Origin: Sunxiuqinia sp965230765
GTDB taxonomy: Bacteria; Bacteroidota; Bacteroidia; Bacteroidales; Prolixibacteraceae
Reading direction: 5' to 3'
DNA length: 64,000 bases
Assembly: GCA_965230765.1 (NCBI GenBank)
Contig: CBDDLR010000002.1
Location: forward strand, 1,105,701-1,169,700
Shown here piece after piece: positions 25,727 through 33,829 of the stretch. The notes under the pieces are model-generated. The model did not search any database. It saw nothing but the letters and a program-made list of their open reading frames with translations, and was not told the origin of the DNA. A program made the translations under genes and the position numbers. Each line of letters begins with the position of its first letter. The stretch's first letter is position 1.

Positions 25727-28700
25727 AGCAAATCTACCTTTTACTGATTTTACAATTTTTATACCTCCCCTCTATTATCGCTCAAAATAGTTCAGTTTTT
25801 TATGTGGTTGGAAACGTAGAAAAAACACAATTTACCGACCAGATTTTTCAAGAACTTCAAAAAAAGGTTGAATCTGAAAATGCTTCCTTGATTTTTCTTG
25901 GAAATTATTCAGGTAAAATTGATTACAATCTCGAAACAGATGAGTTAAACTACCAAACCCATATTCCTGAGTTTTTTCTCGATTTCATTGCAGAGAAGGA
26001 AGTTCAAACCTATTTTTTGCCAGGAAACCATGAATGGGACAATGGAAGGCAAACTGGGCAGGATGTGGTAAACGAGATTGAGAAGGTATTCAAGAAACGA
26101 TTTAAAAAACACGTGAAATATATACCCGATGATGCACAGCCTGGGCCCATCGTGGAAGAGTTGAATGACAATACCGTTTTGATTTTCGTTAATACACAGT
26201 TTTGGTTACAACAGAATATTGATGTTACAAGGATTAATCACGACTTTGATGATGCTGTTAGCATAAGAGACCTGCAACGAAATGCATATGTCTATTTCTC
26301 CGATCTTTTAAAAAAATACCAGGACAAAAATGTACTCCTTTTTGGGCATCACCCCGCGGTAAATGTAGGTTTTCATGGAGGAAATTTTAACTTTAAGAAT
26401 AATTTCTTTCCACTTGCTGGCAACTCTGGTTTTTACCTGCCACTTCCCGGGTTTCTTTACTACACACCAAGAAAAATGTTAGGTGGCGTGCAGGATATCA
26501 ACCATCCACAGTACAAAGAGATGTCTTATGGACTAAAAAACATGCTTTCGGCATATAAAAATGTACTGTACGTATCCGGGCATGAAAAAAACTTTCAGTT
26601 GAACCAGATGGGTATATCCAACCAGGTTATTGCTGGTGCTGTAGCCAAACCTTATAAAAACAGCAAGGTCGATGTTGCTCTTCCCGGATTTACCCGGTTA
26701 AAATTAAATGAAGGCAATATTGTTGAGGTAGATTATTTCTCGCTTGAAAACAACCATTTAAGTTCGGCATACAATAAAACAATAAACCTGAAGCCTTCCC
26801 ACTTTCTGGCAGAAAAAGATAACGAAGAAAATTACAGCGACAGCATTGTTCATACTGATATAAGTGAGCAATACCTAAAAGGTAAGTTTACCCGCTACCT
26901 CATGGGCGATAATTATCGCCAAGTATGGGCAACCGAAAGCTCCTTCCCTGTTTTTGATATTGAAAAAGAAAAAGGTGGGCTTAAAATCTTAAAGCGCGGA
27001 GGTGGGCAACAAACCCAATCGTACCGACTTCAAAATGATAACAAAAAGCAATACGTTCTTCGTTCGGTAGATAAAAATGCGGAAGGTGCCTTACCTGCAG
27101 CATTGCGTGGAACATTTGCTGTTGATATTATCCAGGACGGGATTTCTGCTTCCCACCCTTACGGGGCAATTGTTGTTCCAGAACTGGCTGAGGCTGCCGG
27201 AATTTACCATACCAACCCAAAAATATTTTACGTACCCGATGATCCTGCGTTGGGAATTTACAGGCAGGAAATGAAAGATAAACTGTTTTTGTTTGAAGAA
27301 CGCCCTGCAAAAAACAGGGACGATGTAGCCAGCTTTGGTTTTTCGAAAAAGGTTGTATCTACACCCGATGTTTTAGAAGCTATTGTGGAGGATGATGAAG
27401 CAGTGATCGATCAAAAATTTGTACTTCGGAACAGGCTTTTTGACATGTGGATTGCCGATTGGGACAGGCACGACGACCAGTGGCGATGGGCAAGCTTTAA
27501 AAAAGACGGCAAAACCATTTATCGGCCAATACCGAGAGACCGCGACAATGCTTTCTTCAACTCGGATGGTGCTATTTATAAAATTGTTGAACTGAGCTGG
27601 GTCCAGCCTAAGTTTCAAGGCTTTGAACCTGCCACAAAAAACATAGAAGGCTTTAATTTTAATGGCCGTTATTTTGACAGGACATTTCTGAATGAACTGA
27701 CTAAAGAAGACTGGATATCGGTTGCTGAAGACCTTCAAGAACGATTAACGGATGATGTAATTGATAATACAGTAAACACATCTCTTCCGAAGGAAATTAA
27801 TAAATTGTCTGGTGGCAGAATAAAGGATGTATTGAAAATCCGCCGTGCACACCTGGTTGATTTTGCAAATGATTACCACTTATTCCTGAATAATGGAGTT
27901 GATATTGTCGGTACAGAAGATGAAGACCTATTTCAAATTCAGCGATTCAACGACTCAACCAGAATCGATGTATTCAGCTGGTCGCCAAAAAATGAAAAGG
28001 TAAAAAATCATTTGTACGGAAGAACGTTTTTGAATAACGAGACAGGCGAAATAAGGCTTTATGGCCTTGGCGACGGGGATCAATTCAAGCTTGAAGGAAA
28101 CGCAAATAAAGGACTCAAATTACGCTTGGTTGGTGGTAAAGGGAAAGACAAATATGTGGATAATTCCAACGTAAAAAGCGGTGGCAAGAAAACACTGATT
28201 TATGATCGCTTTGGAAAAAGTGAAATCACCAGGGGGAAAGAAACTGCGCTTCGTTTAAGGGAAAGTAAAGATGTTTACGCATACAACCGCAAGCTTTTTA
28301 AATACAACACCACGATGCCTCTTGTAGCTTTTGGCTACAATGTAGATGATGGTGTATTGCTGGGTGGTGGTTTTTTGAACAGCAGGTATCATTTCCGTGA
28401 TTCAACCATGCACCAGTTTACCGGAAAAACATCGTTTTTAACTGGTGCTTTCCAGGCAAACTATAAAATGTTCACCACTTCGTTTTGGCGAAATTTTGAT
28501 CTGTTCATGGATGTAAATATCAGCATGCCATTTACCACCGACAACTTTTTTGGGTATGGGAACAACACAGAGAACCTGTTGGAGGATAAAAAAGACTACA
28601 GGATTCGCTACAAGGTCCTTGATATTAATCCATCCATTGCATGGATTCACAACAAAGAAGCATTGCTAAAAACAGGTGTCCGTTTTTTACATACAGACCT

Positions 28701-29346
28701 GGAAGAAACCAAGGATCATAAATTGTTTGAGACGATCCAAAACAATCCTACTCCAGCTGTACCCGGCGACTTGTTTGACCGACGCCAATATGTTTCAGCA
28801 AACGCATCGCTGGAATACAAAAAACTGGACAATAAACTCTATCCTACCCGGGGCTACACCATAAGTGCAGAAGCAGGTCATTTTTTTGGTGTAAATGATT
28901 TTGAAGATTTCACACAAATAAAAGGACATATTGCTACCTACCTCAGTTTCAGAAAAGATCCGAGGATGGTGCTGGCATTGCAAGCTGGCGGTCAGAAAAA
29001 TTTTGGTGATTTTCCATTATTTGAAGCTGCCCGACTGGGACAAAAAACAAACTTACGCGGATACCGAGCATCCCGGTTTGCAGGAGAATCGTCAGTATAT
29101 CAAAATACCGACTTAAGGCTTCGGATAACCAGTGTTCGCTCCTATATTTTCAATGGTAGCTTAGGGCTTTTGGCATTTCACGATGTTGGCCGTGTTTGGT
29201 TCGATGGCGACAATTCTGACAGCTGGCACCAGGGTTATGGTGGCGGTATTTGGTTTGCACCATTTTACTTCACGAACCTTTCGCTGCAATATGAGCATTC
29301 AAAAGAAGAAGATTTAATCACGCTTAATTTTAATTTCTTATTTTGA
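25723..29346 (+). CDS. Secreted metallophosphoesterase fused to BamA-like outer-membrane barrel
   Basis: This 1207-residue protein has a Sec signal (ends SIIAQ). The N-terminal 300 residues are calcineurin-like, with LPGNHEWDNG near residue 101, FGHHPAVN near 207 and SGHEKNFQ near 285. A middle domain (ADWDRHDDQWRWASF, RPIPRDRDNAFF) resembles a kinase-like or unknown fold and was not assigned. The last 350 residues form a surface-antigen/Omp85-type beta barrel (TRGYTISAEAGHFFG, NLRGYRASRFAG) ending in phenylalanine. The enzyme domain should sit in the periplasm or on the surface, tethered by the barrel. It overlaps both neighbours by four bases. Confidence 0.85.
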   Translation: MKQIYLLLILQFLYLPSIIAQNSSVFYVVGNVEKTQFTDQIFQELQKKVESENASLIFLGNYSGKIDYNLETDELNYQTHIPEFFLDFIAEKEVQTYFLPGNHEWDNGRQTGQDVVNEIEKVFKKRFKKHVKYIPDDAQPGPIVEELNDNTVLIFVNTQFWLQQNIDVTRINHDFDDAVSIRDLQRNAYVYFSDLLKKYQDKNVLLFGHHPAVNVGFHGGNFNFKNNFFPLAGNSGFYLPLPGFLYYTPRKMLGGVQDINHPQYKEMSYGLKNMLSAYKNVLYVSGHEKNFQLNQMGISNQVIAGAVAKPYKNSKVDVALPGFTRLKLNEGNIVEVDYFSLENNHLSSAYNKTINLKPSHFLAEKDNEENYSDSIVHTDISEQYLKGKFTRYLMGDNYRQVWATESSFPVFDIEKEKGGLKILKRGGGQQTQSYRLQNDNKKQYVLRSVDKNAEGALPAALRGTFAVDIIQDGISASHPYGAIVVPELAEAAGIYHTNPKIFYVPDDPALGIYRQEMKDKLFLFEERPAKNRDDVASFGFSKKVVSTPDVLEAIVEDDEAVIDQKFVLRNRLFDMWIADWDRHDDQWRWASFKKDGKTIYRPIPRDRDNAFFNSDGAIYKIVELSWVQPKFQGFEPATKNIEGFNFNGRYFDRTFLNELTKEDWISVAEDLQERLTDDVIDNTVNTSLPKEINKLSGGRIKDVLKIRRAHLVDFANDYHLFLNNGVDIVGTEDEDLFQIQRFNDSTRIDVFSWSPKNEKVKNHLYGRTFLNNETGEIRLYGLGDGDQFKLEGNANKGLKLRLVGGKGKDKYVDNSNVKSGGKKTLIYDRFGKSEITRGKETALRLRESKDVYAYNRKLFKYNTTMPLVAFGYNVDDGVLLGGGFLNSRYHFRDSTMHQFTGKTSFLTGAFQANYKMFTTSFWRNFDLFMDVNISMPFTTDNFFGYGNNTENLLEDKKDYRIRYKVLDINPSIAWIHNKEALLKTGVRFLHTDLEETKDHKLFETIQNNPTPAVPGDLFDRRQYVSANASLEYKKLDNKLYPTRGYTISAEAGHFFGVNDFEDFTQIKGHIATYLSFRKDPRMVLALQAGGQKNFGDFPLFEAARLGQKTNLRGYRASRFAGESSVYQNTDLRLRITSVRSYIFNGSLGLLAFHDVGRVWFDGDNSDSWHQGYGGGIWFAPFYFTNLSLQYEHSKEEDLITLNFNFLF

Positions 29347-30086
29347 AACAGCTGCTTATCGCCATACTCTTTTGTCCGGTTATTTGTTTAGCTCAACCCG
29401 CTGAGCTGAAGGACTTTCTGATTAAGGTTTATCAGCAAGAAAGCAATATCAAAACGGGAAATCATTTTCAACTTCATTTTTTAAATGATTCTGCACCTTA
29501 TTTAAGCAACACTGGCCAGATAAAACAAATCATGCTGGTCAGGCATCAAAAGGTTGATATTGAAAAGAAATTCTTTTACAACTACAAGAAGCTTGAAAAG
29601 TACAAATCGGATTACGACACGAACAATGTTTACCCGGTTACACAAAAGTTTGTATTGAATGCAGAAGGAATTGACACGGTTTTCACGAGTAACCTCCATC
29701 GTGCAAAAACAACTGCCCGCAACTTGCTTGGAGACGGTTTTGTTTACCAGGCAAACCCGATCTTTAATGAAACAAAACCAGGAACTGTAAACATTCCCTT
29801 ACTTTATCTTCCAAAGCCAATTTGGAGTGGTTTAAACCGGGTTTTCTGGATGATGGGATCGAAACCCAAATCAACCACAGAGAACCGTGCCATGGCCCAT
29901 CGACGTGCAATATCTGCAGCTCAATTTCTTGAGAAAAAAGCCTCAGAAAATGGGAAGGTTTTGTTGGTTGCACATGGCTATTTAAACCATATGCTCCGCA
30001 GGCAGCTGAAGAAGCAGGCTTGGATAATTATTGAGCACACCGGCAATGAAAACCTGGGCGGGACACTTTTGGTGAAAGTTGAATAA
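29343..30086 (+). CDS. Secreted histidine-phosphatase superfamily protein (TTG start)
   Basis: This 247-residue protein has a signal peptide (KQLLIAILFCPVICLAQ). The phosphoglycerate-mutase-type fold shows MLVRHQKVD with the nucleophilic histidine near residue 66 (RHQ rather than the usual RHG), TSNLHRAKTTARNLL, and a second histidine in LLVAHGYLNHML. The start must be TTG at 29343, because the frame is closed by a stop four codons upstream and no ATG precedes the catalytic motif. TTG overlaps the previous TGA. It is the third phosphohydrolase-fold gene in one operon and may act on the product of the barrel phosphoesterase. Confidence 0.82.
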   Translation: MKQLLIAILFCPVICLAQPAELKDFLIKVYQQESNIKTGNHFQLHFLNDSAPYLSNTGQIKQIMLVRHQKVDIEKKFFYNYKKLEKYKSDYDTNNVYPVTQKFVLNAEGIDTVFTSNLHRAKTTARNLLGDGFVYQANPIFNETKPGTVNIPLLYLPKPIWSGLNRVFWMMGSKPKSTTENRAMAHRRAISAAQFLEKKASENGKVLLVAHGYLNHMLRRQLKKQAWIIIEHTGNENLGGTLLVKVE

Positions 30087-30097
30087 TATTGATGCAA

Positions 30098-30134
30098 AAA
30101 CTGAGAGTACCACTTCGAGTGAGACCCTCAGTTT
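30098..30134. terminator. Terminator between convergent phosphatase and esterase genes
   Basis: AAACTGAG (30098-30105) pairs with CTCAGTTT (30127-30134), with further partial pairing inside. A and T tracts flank both sides, so it can act bidirectionally. Confidence 0.7.
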
Positions 30135-30135
30135 C

Positions 30136-31041
30136 TTACTCTTTCTTATTGACGAGCTTTGCCATTTCTTCAGCAAACTGAAATCCCAAATCAATATACC
30201 CTTCGGAATCGTAGTGCCATTTGTCCGAATAGCCATAATTATCGGTTGAAGTAACAATAGCAGCAGCTGGGTCATTTTCAACAAAACTATGCTGAGCTGC
30301 ACGAACAACATTCCCATATTCCCAAATCAAGCTATCTGCATGGTAACCCTGGCTATCCGAAATCCGACCGATTACCAGTGGTAAATCATCTTTTCGCAGG
30401 CTGGCACGTATTAAATCCATTAATCGCTTCAGATTATACCCGTATTTCATTGAAGTTTCATATTTGGTTGCATCACTCTCACCCTGCATCCACAATATAC
30501 CGGTTGGAATTAGCTCATCTTCTTCCCCATCACCATCAATATCCCCTACATTGAATGCTGCATTAATCGTAGCCAGAAAATGATCATACTGATTTACACC
30601 GTTCTTTTTGGAATAATCCGGATCCCATGTTCCGTAATTATATGCATTCAGATCAATTGAGCTACCACCTCTTGAATATTTTACCAGAGCAATTGCTTCG
30701 CCGGGAAATAGCTTTTGCATACGATCGGCAAAACTCAATTCAAGCCCAAATCGCATACCGTAAATATTTTTCGAGCCATCACACTTAAAGTCAACACCAT
30801 GACCTGGTTTTAATTTTGTCCAGATTCCTTTGTCATTAACCTCTTCTCCATCATTGGTTATCTGAACATGGAAAATCATGATATTTTCAAATCCTGCTTT
30901 CAACGAGTCAGGCAGTTCATTTACATAGCCATAGCCGTCCATATTCGACTGACCTCCCAAATAAAACAGTCTGTACTTCTTAGCAAAAACAGATGTGCTA
31001 AGCACAATAGAAAATAATAAGAGAAAAGTTAATTTTTTCAT
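30136..31041 (-). CDS. Secreted SASA/CE6-type acetylesterase
   Basis: This 301-residue protein has a signal peptide (ends STSVFA). It is an SGNH-like esterase: YLGGQSNMDGYG carries the nucleophilic serine, ILWMQGESDA is the family block III, and DKWHYDSEGYIDLG carries the Asp-His pair. This is the SASA domain of sialate O-acetylesterases and CE6 acetylxylan esterases, which strip acetyl groups from glycans. It is monocistronic, so its polysaccharide partner cannot be told from context. Confidence 0.85.
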   Translation of the reverse strand: MKKLTFLLLFSIVLSTSVFAKKYRLFYLGGQSNMDGYGYVNELPDSLKAGFENIMIFHVQITNDGEEVNDKGIWTKLKPGHGVDFKCDGSKNIYGMRFGLELSFADRMQKLFPGEAIALVKYSRGGSSIDLNAYNYGTWDPDYSKKNGVNQYDHFLATINAAFNVGDIDGDGEEDELIPTGILWMQGESDATKYETSMKYGYNLKRLMDLIRASLRKDDLPLVIGRISDSQGYHADSLIWEYGNVVRAAQHSFVENDPAAAIVTSTDNYGYSDKWHYDSEGYIDLGFQFAEEMAKLVNKKE

Positions 31042-31073
31042 GTTAAGTTGGTTTTAGGTTATTGGTAACAAAG

Positions 31074-33173
31074 TTAGCTAATTACGCTCCAATTAAACTC
31101 CGTATTTTTCATTTTTGAAAGATGATAGATCAATAGTTTATTCTCTTCTTTTTCAAGTCGCGGATCATCATTGAGAATATCGTTGGCAATATCACGTGCT
31201 ATTCGAAGTATTTCGCCGTCTTTTCCAAGGTTCGCAATTTTTAGTTCAACGCCCAAGCCACTTTGCTGTGTACCTTCAATATCACCCGGGCCACGCAGTT
31301 GCAAGTCTACTTCCGCTATTTCAAAGCCATCGTTGGTGCGTACCATGGTCTCCAAACGCTTTCTGCTTTCGTTGCTAATTTTATACGAAGACATCAGCAG
31401 GCAGTAGGACTGCTCTGCCCCCCGACCAACCCGTCCACGAAGCTGGTGTAGTTGCGATAAACCAAAACGTTCGGCACTCTCAATCACCATCACCGAAGCA
31501 TTGGGTACGTCAACACCTACCTCTATCACAGTTGTGGCAACCATAATTTGAGTTTTCCCTTCCTTAAAAAGCTGCATCTCTGCTTCTTTCTCTGCAGGTT
31601 TCATCCGGCCATGAACCATGCTAATTTTATATCGTGGAAAAACTTCTTTCATCAATTCATAGCCATCCTCAAGGTTTTTCAAGTCAAGCTTTTCCGATTC
31701 GCTAATCAATGGATAAACCATGTAAACCTGCCTGCCACTATCTACCTGTTTCCGGATAAACTCATAAACCTGCTTGCGACGGTTCTCGTAGAAGTGTTTC
31801 GTTTCAATGGGTTTTCTTCCTGGCGGCAATTCATCAATCACGGAAACATCCAGGTCGCCATAAAGCGTCATTGCCAGTGTGCGGGGAATTGGTGTGGCCG
31901 TCATGACCAACACATGCGGTGGTACACCTACATTTTTCTTCCAAAGCTTTGCACGCTGTGCCACCCCAAAACGGTGCTGCTCATCAATAACCACCAGCCC
32001 CAACTTTTTGAAACCAACCGTATCTTCTATTAGTGCATGAGTGCCCACCAGTAGCTGCAAATCGCCGTTCTGCAATTGCTCGTGGATAACTTTCCGCTCA
32101 CTGGCTTTAGTAGAGCCTGTCAATAAGGCCATCTTTAATCCCAGCCCCTGAGCCATTTTCCGGATGGTATTAAAATGTTGAATGGCCAAAATCTCAGTAG
32201 GTGCCATCAGGCTTACCTGATAACCATTGTCAAAAGCAATTAATGCAACCATCAGTGCCACCATTGTTTTGCCACTGCCCACATCGCCTTGCAACAACCG
32301 GTTCATTTGTTTGGCAGAACCTAAATCCTTTCGTATTTCCCTAATCACTTTTTTCTGTGCATTGGTAAGCTCAAAGGGTAAGTTGTCCGTGTAAAACTTA
32401 TTAAAGTTGTAGCCCACTTCTGAAAACACAAATCCCTTAAAAGCACCATATCGTTTATGCTTTAAGCTAAGTATTTTCAGTTGTATGTAGAATAGTTCAT
32501 CAAATTTTAGACGGAAGTTTGCCTTTTGCAGCAATCGTGTGTTTTCAGGGAAATGGATTTGTTGCAAAGCCTGGGGCAGATCCATCAGTTTCAGTGGCTC
32601 CCTCACATGCTTTGGAAGTGTTTCATAAATTTTCCCCTGAATTGAATTGGCCAATGCAAACTGTAGCTTGTTGATTGCCCTGGAATTCAGGAACCGTTTT
32701 TTCAGCAGCTCTGTTGTGTTGTAAAAAGCCTGCAACACACCCGTTTTAAACTGCTCGCTGTGTTCGTTCTCCATTTCGGGATGAATAATATTCACCCGCC
32801 CGTTAAAAACTGAAGGCTTGCCAAAAGCAACAAAGGTTTTCTCCAGCGAAAGGCTTTCCCGAATGTATTTTACGCCCTTAAACCAAACCAAATCCATTGA
32901 ACCTGTTTCATCAAAAAACACGGCAGACAAGCGTTGTTTGTTGCGCTCACCATGCACTTCAAATGTGCGTATTTTTCCTTTTACCTGAATATAGGCCTGA
33001 TTGGCATTCACTTCAGAAATTTTATGAAATTTTGTGCGGTCGATGTATTTGTATGGAAAATAATAAAGTAGATCCCTGAATGTAAAAATGCGCAACTCCT
33101 TTTTCAATAGTTCTGCGCGTTTGGGGCCAACCCCCGCCAAATAGGTTATTTCCTGATCAAGGTATTCGGGCAT
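31074..33173 (-). CDS. recG: ATP-dependent DNA helicase RecG
   Basis: This 699-residue helicase remodels stalled replication forks and Holliday junctions. An N-terminal wedge/OB region (ITYLAGVGPKRAELL, then YIQVKGKIRTFEV) is followed by helicase motifs. Motif I is LLQGDVGSGKTMVAL, motif II is VVIDEQHRFGVAQR, motif III is VMTATPIPRTLAMT, and the C-terminal helicase half carries QLHQLRGRVGRG. The start at 33173 (MPEYLDQEITYL) fits the family; 22 upstream residues in the longer frame are not conserved-looking. Length is normal for RecG. Confidence 0.97.
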   Translation of the reverse strand: MPEYLDQEITYLAGVGPKRAELLKKELRIFTFRDLLYYFPYKYIDRTKFHKISEVNANQAYIQVKGKIRTFEVHGERNKQRLSAVFFDETGSMDLVWFKGVKYIRESLSLEKTFVAFGKPSVFNGRVNIIHPEMENEHSEQFKTGVLQAFYNTTELLKKRFLNSRAINKLQFALANSIQGKIYETLPKHVREPLKLMDLPQALQQIHFPENTRLLQKANFRLKFDELFYIQLKILSLKHKRYGAFKGFVFSEVGYNFNKFYTDNLPFELTNAQKKVIREIRKDLGSAKQMNRLLQGDVGSGKTMVALMVALIAFDNGYQVSLMAPTEILAIQHFNTIRKMAQGLGLKMALLTGSTKASERKVIHEQLQNGDLQLLVGTHALIEDTVGFKKLGLVVIDEQHRFGVAQRAKLWKKNVGVPPHVLVMTATPIPRTLAMTLYGDLDVSVIDELPPGRKPIETKHFYENRRKQVYEFIRKQVDSGRQVYMVYPLISESEKLDLKNLEDGYELMKEVFPRYKISMVHGRMKPAEKEAEMQLFKEGKTQIMVATTVIEVGVDVPNASVMVIESAERFGLSQLHQLRGRVGRGAEQSYCLLMSSYKISNESRKRLETMVRTNDGFEIAEVDLQLRGPGDIEGTQQSGLGVELKIANLGKDGEILRIARDIANDILNDDPRLEKEENKLLIYHLSKMKNTEFNWSVIS

Positions 33174-33333
33174 AAAACAAAGATATAAAAAGTGATGAAA
33201 AAGAAGTGATACGAGTTGCGGGGTTCGGGTTATAGACAAACTTTTCGCTTAGCACTTAAGTGGTATATTATTAACTTGTCTAAACTAAAAAAGAATGCAA
33301 AAAAATTATTTCTATTATTCCAATGTTTATAAC

Positions 33334-33366
33334 AAAAAAGAGCAACCGTTTCCGATTACTCTTTTT
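33334..33366 (-). terminator. Terminator of the decayed tRNA-Lys copy
   Basis: A-rich AAAAAGAGCAA pairs with TTACTCTTTTT with a small mismatch. Its arrangement relative to the tRNA fragment copies that of the terminator at 33447-33480 relative to the intact gene, supporting an old tandem duplication. Confidence 0.6.
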
Positions 33367-33371
33367 GTTTT

Positions 33372-33415
33372 GTGACTCAGCTGATCCCGATAACTATCGG
33401 GAGAACTCAGCCCCC
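33372..33415 (-). pseudogene. tRNA-Lys 3' fragment interrupted by an 18-bp palindrome
   Basis: On the plus strand GTGACTCAGCTGA (33372-33384) and GAACTCAG (33403-33410) reproduce the 3' end and T-arm of the tRNA-Lys gene at 33486-33561. Between them the five bases GGTTC of the intact gene are replaced by the perfect palindrome TCCCGATAACTATCGGGA (33385-33402). A terminator follows as in the intact locus. The 5' two thirds of the tRNA are missing. It is a decayed duplicate carrying a mobile palindromic unit. Confidence 0.75.
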
Positions 33416-33446
33416 AATAATTGTATTTTCAATATTTCAATTCAAA

Positions 33447-33480
33447 ACAAAAAAAGAGCAGCTCTTGCGAACTGCTCTTT
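33447..33480 (-). terminator. Intrinsic terminator of tRNA-Lys
   Basis: AAAGAGCAG (33453-33461) pairs with CTGCTCTTT (33472-33480). On the transcribed strand it is followed by a T-rich run. It ends the tRNA-Lys transcript a few bases after CCA. Confidence 0.85.
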
Positions 33481-33485
33481 CAACC

Positions 33486-33561
33486 TGGTGACTCAGCTGA
33501 GGTTCGAACTCAGGACCCCATCCTTAAAAGGGATGTGCTCTACCAGCTGAGCTACTGAGTC
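33486..33561 (-). tRNA. tRNA-Lys (anticodon TTT)
   Basis: Reading the minus strand, acceptor GACTCAG pairs with CTGAGTC, followed by discriminator A and an encoded CCA. The D-arm contains AGCTCAGCTGGTAGAGC. The anticodon stem CATCC/GGATG holds loop CTTTTAA with anticodon TTT. The T-arm is CTGAG-TTCGAAC-CTCAG. All 76 positions are standard. A good promoter lies just upstream and a terminator just downstream. Confidence 0.96.
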
Positions 33562-33594
33562 ATCCTTATGTAGCCTTTTTGGTTAAAGGCGGTG

Positions 33595-33625
33595 CAAAAA
33601 TAGTTTATTCAAATTAAAAGACAAA
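33595..33625 (-). promoter_or_regulatory. Promoter of tRNA-Lys
   Basis: On the minus strand TTTG is followed by exactly 19 bases and TATTTTTG, an ideal match to the Bacteroidota housekeeping promoter (TTTG-N19-TAnnTTTG). It lies about 35 bases before the mature tRNA 5' end. Confidence 0.85.
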
Positions 33626-33829
33626 ACAAAAATTAACAAATTCCTTTTTTTTATTCCAGGAACAAATCCATTCGTCATATTATTATGACAACCCAACATT
33701 CAGGAAATTACTTTCAATCTCGTTATGAGTACCTTACACATGCTATAGTCATGAATTTAATAATTTTACATATCGATCCATTAACATTTAATTAATATAG
33801 CTTATTTTTGTTTTTCAAATTCCATTTAA

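Noticed and set aside
31548..32033. 161-codon open frame on the plus strand
   Set aside because: It is antisense to the recG helicase domain, with composition of a reverse-frame shadow.
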